NCBI GenBank assembly: GCA_964618415.1
Contig: CAZUAT010000008.1
Span: forward strand, 1 to 61,042
Source: JACTMI01 sp964618415
Lineage (GTDB): Bacteria > Acidobacteriota > Thermoanaerobaculia > Multivoradales > JAGPDF01
Direction: 5' to 3'
Length of the DNA stretch: 61,042 bases
Shown here: positions 8,814-15,307 of the stretch, piece after piece
Layout of the letters: each line of letters opens with the position of its first letter
Numbering within the stretch: position 1 is the first letter of the stretch
Translations under genes and position numbers: made by a program
Notes under the pieces: model-generated
What the model was told of the DNA's origin: nothing
The model's input: only the letters and a program-made list of their open reading frames with translations
The model's database searches: none

Positions 8814-9655
8814 CAGCGCATCGGTGCGCTGGCGCGCGCGAACAGCTCGAGGCGCGACAGCCGGTTGAGTGCGAGCAGCAGTGTGAACGAGGCGAGCAGG
8901 AAGACGAGCGCGATCGCAGTCGCGCCGGCGTAGTCGTACTCCTCCAGCCGCACCATGATCAGCAACGCGGTGATCTCCGACTCGAGTGGCAGGTTGCCGG
9001 CGATGAAGATCACCGACCCGTACTCCCCGAGTCCCCGCGCCAACGCGAGGATGCCGCCGGTCAGCGCCGCCGGCGCCAGCTGCGGAAGGACGACCCGAAC
9101 GAAGGTCGTCCAGCGACCGGCGCCCAGCGTGGCGGCTGCCTCTTCGAGCGCCGGATCCAGGTCGCGCAGGACCGGCTGCACGCACCGGACCACGAACGGC
9201 AGGCCGATGAACGTCAGCGCGACCACGACGCCTACCGGGGTGTAGGCGACCTTCCAGCCGATCGCCTCGAGGCCGCGGCCGAGCCATCCGTTCGGCGCGT
9301 AAATGGCCGCCAGCGCGATGCCCGCCACCGCGGTGGGCAGCGCGAACGGCAGGTCGACCAGGGCATCCACCACGCGCCGGCCGGGAAAGCGGTAGCGCTC
9401 GAGCACCCAAGCGACGAGCAACCCGAATCCGAGGTTGATCGCGGCGCCGATCGCCGCTGCTCCGAACGTCAGGCGATACGACGCCAGCGCCCTCTCCGAG
9501 GTCGCCAGCTCCCAAATGCGCGCCGGCGACAGCGTCGCGGTCTGCAGAACCACCGCCGCCAGCGGCACGAGCACGAGGAGCGTGAGCCCGAACAGGGAGA
9601 CGCCGAGCGTGAGCCCGAACCCCGGCAGGGCCCCGCGCCCCGCGCCGCGACTCAC
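8813..9655 (-). CDS. cysT: Sulfate ABC transporter permease CysT
   Basis: A 280-aa permease, partner of CysW, with six hydrophobic helices. Its EAA motif is AATLGAGRWTTFVRVVLPQL, and the family signature GEYGSVIFIAGNLPLESE lies in the C-terminal third. The start is a GTG at 9655 overlapping the sbp stop by 4 nt (GTGA, 9652-9655). All four transport genes are therefore translationally linked or closely spaced. Confidence 0.93.
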   Translation of the reverse strand: MSRGAGRGALPGFGLTLGVSLFGLTLLVLVPLAAVVLQTATLSPARIWELATSERALASYRLTFGAAAIGAAINLGFGLLVAWVLERYRFPGRRVVDALVDLPFALPTAVAGIALAAIYAPNGWLGRGLEAIGWKVAYTPVGVVVALTFIGLPFVVRCVQPVLRDLDPALEEAAATLGAGRWTTFVRVVLPQLAPAALTGGILALARGLGEYGSVIFIAGNLPLESEITALLIMVRLEEYDYAGATAIALVFLLASFTLLLALNRLSRLELFARASAPMR

Positions 9656-10668
9656 CGCCGGGTCCTCGGCAGGCGGTCGAACTCGCCCTGATCGCCGAAG
9701 TGCAGGGGTTGCGCCTTGCCCCAGCCGCCGAACAGTTCGTCGATCGTGAACAGCTCGACCTGGGGGAACTTGGCGGCGTGCGCGCGCGCGACCTCAGAGT
9801 CGGTCGGGCGGTAGTAATGACGGGCCGCAATCGCCTGCCCCTCCGGGGTGTACAGGTACTCCAGGTAGGCGCGGGCGACCTCGGTCGTGCCGCGGCGCCG
9901 GGCCACCGAGTCGACGACGGCCACCGGCGGCTCGGCGAGAATCGAGACCGACGGCACGACGATCTCGAACTTGCCGGCGCCGAACTCGTCCAGACTGAGC
10001 AAGGCCTCGTTCTCCCAGGCCAGCAGGACATCGCCGATGCCGCGCTCGACGAACGTCACGGTCGACCCGCGCGCGCCCGTGTCGAGCACCGGCACGTTGT
10101 CGAAAATCGCGCCGACGAACTTGCGCGCCGCCGCGTCGTCGCCGCCGTTGCGCAGCACGTAGCCCCAGGCGGCCAGGTAGTTCCAGCGCGCGCCGCCGGA
10201 GGTCTTCGGATTGGGAGTGATCACCCGGATGCCGGGCTTGACCAGATCGTCCCAGTCGCGGATCCCTTTCGGATTGCCCTTGCGCACCAGGAAGACGATC
10301 GTCGACGTGTACGGCGAGCTGTTGCGGGGCAGCCGCTGCTGCCAGTCAGCGGGCAGCAGGCCGGCCTTGGCGATGGCGTCGATGTCGGCCGACAGCGCCA
10401 GCGTGACGACGTCGGCCTCCAGGCCGTCGATCACCGACCGGGCCTGCTTGCCCGAGCCGCCGTGCGACTGTTCGAAGCGCACCTGCTGACCGGTCTTCGC
10501 CTGCCAGTGGCGCGCGAATGCCGTGTTGAACTCGGCGTAGAGCTCGCGGGTCGGATCGTACGAGACGTTGAGCAGCGAAACCGGCTTCTGGGCCTCGGCG
10601 AGGCGCGACCCGGCCAGCATGAGGGCGAACGCCGCCAGCAGGGCGGCGGGGAGCGAGATTCTCTTCAT
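9652..10668 (-). CDS. sbp: Periplasmic sulfate-binding protein
   Basis: A 338-aa substrate-binding protein of the Sbp/CysP family. The signal peptide is MKRISLPAALLAAFALMLAG, cleaved near RLAEA. The conserved N-terminal region (LLNVSYDPTRELY, then FEQSHGGSGKQARSVIDGL) and the segments TPNPKTSGGARWNYLAAWGY and WENEALL are typical of sulfate and thiosulfate binders. The start at 10668 is supported by a GAGAGGAGG Shine-Dalgarno 8 nt upstream; the longer frame has no signal peptide. It delivers the oxyanion to CysTW. Confidence 0.93.
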   Translation of the reverse strand: MKRISLPAALLAAFALMLAGSRLAEAQKPVSLLNVSYDPTRELYAEFNTAFARHWQAKTGQQVRFEQSHGGSGKQARSVIDGLEADVVTLALSADIDAIAKAGLLPADWQQRLPRNSSPYTSTIVFLVRKGNPKGIRDWDDLVKPGIRVITPNPKTSGGARWNYLAAWGYVLRNGGDDAAARKFVGAIFDNVPVLDTGARGSTVTFVERGIGDVLLAWENEALLSLDEFGAGKFEIVVPSVSILAEPPVAVVDSVARRRGTTEVARAYLEYLYTPEGQAIAARHYYRPTDSEVARAHAAKFPQVELFTIDELFGGWGKAQPLHFGDQGEFDRLPRTRR

Positions 10669-10714
10669 CGGAACAGCCTCCTCTCTTCGAGCATGGTCGT
10701 CACGCGGCGATGGG

Positions 10715-11986
10715 TCAGAACGAAACCTGGAGTCGGGTGAACAGCGTCTGCCCATCCGCCCGATCCGCGCCGTCCGCGGCGCCGCCGTCGAATCGGGTCA
10801 GGTCGTAGTCGACCATCCAGCGCACGCCGCGCACGAGATTCCAGGAGAGGCCGAGGCCGTACGAACGAGCCGCGCGCGAGGCACGATCCGGGTCGGCGAA
10901 GCGCGGGAACGCCTCATCGTCGATCGTCCACCCGGTGGCGCGCGCCGACACGATCCACGCCCCGCGGCCCTCGCCGCGCGGGTCGAACGGCCGCTGCGGC
11001 ACCACACCCCGATAGCCGTTGCGCTCGCCGGTCAGCACCCACGACAGCGCCAGCTGCCAGGCCTCGGTGGTCAGGTCGGCCCTCGTGTCGTCGAGGCGCA
11101 CCGACTGCTCCGAGCTCACCCACTCGGCCAGCAGGCCGAACGGCCCGCGGTAGAGGTAACCCTGCGGGGCGAGGCGGACCCGGGTGCCGTCGGCGATCGC
11201 CGTGCCGGCAGAGGTGCCGTCGGATCGCCAGGAGTAGAAGGTCCGCTGGTCGGTGGCACGCGGCGCGGGCAGAGTCGGCGCGGTCGGCGTGCCCTCGAGG
11301 TCGCCATGCGTCACCGCGAGACCCAGGGCCAGATCGACGGGAGCCGTCCCGTCGCCGCCGGCGAACGGCTTCCACAGCAGACGCCCCGCCACCTCCTTGC
11401 CGTCGTTGGTGTCCTGGTCAGCCGATCCGCCGTCGACGACTCCGTTGAACAGCCCGACGGCATAGTCGAAGCGACCGCCGCCAAGCTGCCCGCCGAGCTG
11501 CAGGCCGACGTCGCGATTCGGAACCAGCGCGGTCGGCAGCGCCGTCTCGACGAAGGCAGCGTCGGTGACCGATTGCAGCCGTTCGAGCCCGACCGGCGGC
11601 TTGAACTTGCCGGCGCGCAGGCGCACCGCGGGCGAGAATTTCGCCTCCACCCAGGCGTCCTGAAGGGAGGTCGAGCTGCCCGCGAAATCGGCCATGATCC
11701 GGAAGTCGAACATCCGATAGACGGTGCCCTCCAGGATCGGACGAGCCCGCCGCACCAGCAGCGTGTCGACCCCAGGCCGCTCCTCGTCGTCGACGAAGAA
11801 GCGGCCGTCGACGTGCACGTAGCCGCGCAGCTTGAGCTGGTGGGCGCCGTCAGCCGAGGCCAGCGCGAATCCGCCCGGGCCGGCGCTCAGCTTGGGAGCC
11901 GGAGACTCCTGCGCGGCGAGCGGACTGCCCGCCAGGACGATGGCGAGCAGTGCGGACGTCAGAACGGCGGGGACACGCAGCGGCAT
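10715..11986 (-). CDS. Phosphate-selective O/P-type outer-membrane porin
   Basis: A 423-aa outer-membrane beta-barrel of the porin O/P (OprP/OprO) type. A signal peptide ends near SPLAAQ. The LKLRGYVHVDGRFF strand, the RRARPILEGTVYRMFDFRIMADF strand and the KFKPPVGLERLQS loop follow the family pattern, and the chain ends in aromatic F (RLQVSF), as expected for BAM-inserted barrels. It lies inside the sulfate operon, 8 nt after cysA and 46 nt before sbp, so I infer a role in outer-membrane passage of sulfate or a similar oxyanion. The ATG at 11986 is preferred over in-frame codons upstream inside cysA. Confidence 0.87.
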   Translation of the reverse strand: MPLRVPAVLTSALLAIVLAGSPLAAQESPAPKLSAGPGGFALASADGAHQLKLRGYVHVDGRFFVDDEERPGVDTLLVRRARPILEGTVYRMFDFRIMADFAGSSTSLQDAWVEAKFSPAVRLRAGKFKPPVGLERLQSVTDAAFVETALPTALVPNRDVGLQLGGQLGGGRFDYAVGLFNGVVDGGSADQDTNDGKEVAGRLLWKPFAGGDGTAPVDLALGLAVTHGDLEGTPTAPTLPAPRATDQRTFYSWRSDGTSAGTAIADGTRVRLAPQGYLYRGPFGLLAEWVSSEQSVRLDDTRADLTTEAWQLALSWVLTGERNGYRGVVPQRPFDPRGEGRGAWIVSARATGWTIDDEAFPRFADPDRASRAARSYGLGLSWNLVRGVRWMVDYDLTRFDGGAADGADRADGQTLFTRLQVSF

Positions 11987-11994
11987 TCGGACAC

Positions 11995-13767
11995 TCAAAT
12001 CGGCCTCCCGGTGGACAGCTGGTTGGACGGACGAACGACGAGGATCGGGAAAGTGGCCGGGCGGTCGAGCAACGGACGGAGCTGTCGCCCCCATGCCCGG
12101 CGGCCCTGGGCGTCCGGCAGCGGAGCGCCGAGCACCAGGATGTCGTGCTCACTGGCCATCCGGCGCTCGAGCACCGCGGCCAGCTGCCCTCGCACCGTCT
12201 CGGCCTCGGCCTCCACGCCCCAGCGTCCGAGCGTGCGCACGCAGGCGGCGAGGAATCGCTCGGCCGAGCGCGTCGTCGCCTCGTCAGCATCGAGCTCGAG
12301 GGCGGTCAGCACGGTGGCGCGCGAACCCAGGTGGCGGGCGAGCCGGCCCACGAAGGCGACGTCTTCCTTGCCAGGTTCTCCCACCGCGACGGCGACCAGG
12401 AACCGGCGCGGCGGCAGAACGGGTGGCTCGCGAACGAGCAGCAGATGCGCGTCGCCCGTCGCCTCGAGCAGGCGTTCGCTCTGCTCGACCGCGCGCAGCG
12501 ACGGCAACGCCGCAAAGACCAGGTCGACCGGTCCGCGCGCCTGCAGCTCGTGCAGCTCGGCGAGCGTGCTGGCGCGCTCGAGCCGGGCCTGCGTAAGCCG
12601 TGCCACCTCGCCCGCGCAGTCGGCCGCCGCTCCTTCGCCCAGCGCCGCGAACGCCAGGCCCGGATGCAGCAAGGCGTGGAGCCGGCGCACCCCGACCCAG
12701 ACCCGGTCGCCGGCCGCCAGCGGTTGCTGGCGGGCGACGTGCTGTGCGCGGACCGCATTGACGGCGAACTGTTCGTCTCCGAAGCCGGCGGGCGGCTGGA
12801 TGATCCGGACGCCGGGCAGAGCCGGCAGTCGAATCCGCAGCCGCTCCGTCGCGCCGGAGAACGCTGCCGACACGACCTCCCCCTGGCCGAGCACCGGCTC
12901 GGTCAGTTCGTCCTGGCGCTGGCGCACTGCGACGTCCTCGGGCCGCACCAGCACCTGCACCCGGCGCCGCCCGCCGTCACCGCGTACGGCCCCCGCCAGG
13001 GGCATGGTGACCGGTCCGAGGCGGACTCCCTCCGCGCTGCTCTCCCCCACCCAGAGATTGGCGCCGCCCAGGAATGCGGCCACGAACTCGGTCTGGGGGC
13101 GCAGATAGAGCTCGTCCGGGGGCCCGACTTCGATTAGCCGTCCCTGGGCCAGCACGGCAATCCGATCCGCCAGTTCGAACGCCTCCTCCTGATCGTGGGT
13201 GACGAAGATCGTGGTCACTCCGAGCTCGCGCTGCACGTCGCGGAGGCTTCGCCGCAGCTCGGCTCGAATGCGCGCATCGAGGGCTCCGAACGGCTCGTCG
13301 AGCAGCAGCACGCGCGGCCGGTGGGCGAGCGCCCGCGCAAGCGCCACCCGTTGTTGCTGCCCGCCGGAGAGCTGACCGGGAGTGCGTCCGCCGAGACCGG
13401 CCAGCCCGACCAGTTCGAGCAGCTCGTCGCGCCGCGCCCGGCGGGCGGCGCGCGGCATCCGGCGCACGCGCAGCGCGAACTCCACGTTGTCTGCCACCGT
13501 CATGTGCCGGAACAGGGCGTAGTTCTGGAAGACGAAGCCGCAGTCGCGGTGCTGCACCGGAACCCCGACCAGATCGCGACCATCCAGCCGGATCGCCCCG
13601 GAGTCGGCTTCGGAGAGGCCCGCGATCAGCCGCAGCAGCGTGCTCTTGCCACTCCCGGACGGCCCGAGCAGGACGCACAACGAGCCGGTCCGCACCTCGA
13701 GCGACAGATTCGAGACGACCGGCCGGCCGTCGTAGCGCTTGGTCACCTGCTCGAGGACGATCGACAT
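11995..13767 (-). CDS. cysA: CysA ATPase fused to universal-stress-like tail
   Basis: A 590-aa protein. Residues 1-235 form a complete ABC ATPase: Walker A GPSGSGKST at 35-43, Q81, signature LSGGQQQR at 133-140, Walker B VLLLDEP, and switch H191. Residues about 250-365 match the TOBE-like regulatory region of CysA/PotA-type ATPases. Ordinary CysA ends near 350-365. Here about 225 further residues follow: 371-450 look like half a UspA fold, and 454-580 like a whole one (RRFLVAVAVG start, DILVLGAPL, PILVVRP end). The G-2x-G-9x-G(S/T) ATP motif of UspA is not intact. First gene of the sulfate operon. Confidence 0.9.
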   Translation of the reverse strand: MSIVLEQVTKRYDGRPVVSNLSLEVRTGSLCVLLGPSGSGKSTLLRLIAGLSEADSGAIRLDGRDLVGVPVQHRDCGFVFQNYALFRHMTVADNVEFALRVRRMPRAARRARRDELLELVGLAGLGGRTPGQLSGGQQQRVALARALAHRPRVLLLDEPFGALDARIRAELRRSLRDVQRELGVTTIFVTHDQEEAFELADRIAVLAQGRLIEVGPPDELYLRPQTEFVAAFLGGANLWVGESSAEGVRLGPVTMPLAGAVRGDGGRRRVQVLVRPEDVAVRQRQDELTEPVLGQGEVVSAAFSGATERLRIRLPALPGVRIIQPPAGFGDEQFAVNAVRAQHVARQQPLAAGDRVWVGVRRLHALLHPGLAFAALGEGAAADCAGEVARLTQARLERASTLAELHELQARGPVDLVFAALPSLRAVEQSERLLEATGDAHLLLVREPPVLPPRRFLVAVAVGEPGKEDVAFVGRLARHLGSRATVLTALELDADEATTRSAERFLAACVRTLGRWGVEAEAETVRGQLAAVLERRMASEHDILVLGAPLPDAQGRRAWGRQLRPLLDRPATFPILVVRPSNQLSTGRPI

Positions 13768-13806
13768 CGCCGCGCAGTCTCACTCGCAGCCGGTGACGCC
13801 GTCGGT

Positions 13807-13835
13807 GGCCGGAAGGTTCCGATCGGCGGCCGGAA
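13807..13835. promoter_or_regulatory. Direct repeat upstream of cysA
   Basis: GGCCGGAA occurs at 13807-13814 and again at 13828-13835, 21 bp apart start to start (two helical turns), 40-68 bp before the cysA start. OmpR-class regulators bind direct repeats, and this operon encodes one. The GC-rich background makes chance repeats likely, and I see no convincing -10 between here and the ATG. Confidence 0.2.
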
Positions 13836-13926
13836 TGTCACCGCCGACCGAGTCGACGGGTCCTCAACGACGGATCCCAAGAGCGGGCGGCCGGCGGCAG
13901 CGGCGCAGCCGGTCCCGCGTGAAGGT

Positions 13927-15246
13927 CTAGCTCAGTGACTGCCGGGCCGGCTGAGCCGCAGGCTCACCGCGGGAGACGACGACGGCGGCGGCGAGGTCGC
14001 CGGTGACGTTGAGGGTGGTCCGGCACATGTCCAGGAAGCGGTCGACGCCGAGGATGACGCCGATGCCTTCCACCGGGACGCCGACCTGGCCAAGGATCAT
14101 CGCGACGACGGGGATCGAGCCGGCCGGCACGCCCGCGGTGCCGATGCCTCCCAGCACGCAGATGAACAGCACCAGCAGCTGTTGGCCGATCGCCAGGTCG
14201 ATGCCGTAGAACTGGGCGAGGAAGAGGACCGTGACGCCTTCGAACAGCGCGGTGCCGTTCTGGTTGGCCGTCGCGCCGATCGTCAGCACGAAGCGCGAGA
14301 CGTGCGGCGGAAGCTTCAGCTCCTCCTCGGCCACTCGCAGGGCCGTCGGCAGGGTGGCGTTCGACGAAGCCGTCGAAAACGCCGTCAGCATCGCTTCCTG
14401 ACTGCCGCGGAAGAAGCGCCGTGGACTCATGCCGCCGAGCGCCGAAACAGCCAGCGAATAGACCACGAACTGATGGATCAGCAGCGCCAGCAGCACCACG
14501 CCGACGTAGCGCGCCAGCTGGACGAGGATCTCGACGCCGAGGTCGGCCGTCAGCGCGAACAGCAGCGCGGCAACGCCGATCGGAGCGACGGAGATGACGA
14601 CCCGGATCAGCCGCATCGTCACGTCGTAGAGCCCCTCGATCACCTCCTCGAGCCGGCGCGCCGCCTCCGTGCGCACCAGCGCGAGACCGATCCCGAACAT
14701 CAGCGCGAAGAACATCACCCCGAGCATGTCGCCGTCCGCCGCCGCGCGCAGCGGGTTGGCCGGCACGAGCTCGGTCAGCAGGTCGATTCCGCTGCGCGGA
14801 GCCTGGGCGCTCACCAGTGCGCTCGAGCGATCGGCCGCGCCGTCGAGCAGCCGTGCCCGGGCCTCGTCCGACAGCCCTCTGCCGGGCTCGAGCACGTTGA
14901 CCAGGACGAGGCCGAGCAGCACCGCGATCGTCGACACCACGACCGTGTAGGCGAGCGTGCGCAGGCCCACCCGTCCCAGACTGCGCAGATCGCCGAGGCC
15001 GGTGATCCCCAGCACGAGAGCCGAGAACAGCAACGGGATGACGAGCATGAACAGCAGGCGCAGGAAGACCTTGCCGATCGGTCGCGCGACCCAGGTCAGG
15101 AAGCCGTCCAGCAGCGGCGCGAGCGCTGGATCGCCAGCGAGCAGCGAGTGGGCGAGCAGGCCGCCGACGACGCCGACCAGCCCGCCGATGAGCATGCGGG
15201 TGTGCAGCGGCATGCGCCGACGCTTGGGCACGGCTTCGGCCGTCAT
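13927..15246 (-). CDS. Dicarboxylate/amino-acid:cation symporter
   Basis: A 439-aa DAACS-family transporter (GltP/DctA/GltT type) that imports glutamate, aspartate or C4-dicarboxylates with protons or sodium. The family hallmarks are present: the serine-rich loop STASSNATLP, the NQNGTAL version of the NMDGT cation motif, and the substrate-binding GVDRFLDMCRTTLNVTGD near the C terminus. It is a single-gene unit. The ATG lies only 9 nt after a strong -10, so the transcript is probably leaderless. Which substrate it carries cannot be decided here. Confidence 0.92.
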   Translation of the reverse strand: MTAEAVPKRRRMPLHTRMLIGGLVGVVGGLLAHSLLAGDPALAPLLDGFLTWVARPIGKVFLRLLFMLVIPLLFSALVLGITGLGDLRSLGRVGLRTLAYTVVVSTIAVLLGLVLVNVLEPGRGLSDEARARLLDGAADRSSALVSAQAPRSGIDLLTELVPANPLRAAADGDMLGVMFFALMFGIGLALVRTEAARRLEEVIEGLYDVTMRLIRVVISVAPIGVAALLFALTADLGVEILVQLARYVGVVLLALLIHQFVVYSLAVSALGGMSPRRFFRGSQEAMLTAFSTASSNATLPTALRVAEEELKLPPHVSRFVLTIGATANQNGTALFEGVTVLFLAQFYGIDLAIGQQLLVLFICVLGGIGTAGVPAGSIPVVAMILGQVGVPVEGIGVILGVDRFLDMCRTTLNVTGDLAAAVVVSRGEPAAQPARQSLS

Positions 15247-15255
15247 GGTCGCCGG

Positions 15256-15284
15256 AGGATACGGGCCGCACGCGCGACGGTCAA
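15256..15284 (-). promoter_or_regulatory. Promoter of the DAACS symporter gene
   Basis: On the minus strand, -35 TTGACC (15279-15284), exactly 17 bp, then -10 TATCCT (15256-15261). Nine nucleotides separate the -10 from the ATG at 15246, leaving no room for a Shine-Dalgarno. This is the best sigma-70 consensus match in the window. Confidence 0.65.
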
Positions 15285-15307
15285 ACCGGACGGCACGGCG
15301 CGCGCGG

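Noticed and set aside
7980..10031. A 683-codon frame running through cysT into cysW
   Set aside because: The upstream part is out of frame with the clear CysT protein. The true CysW begins at ATG 8813, next to the cysT stop.
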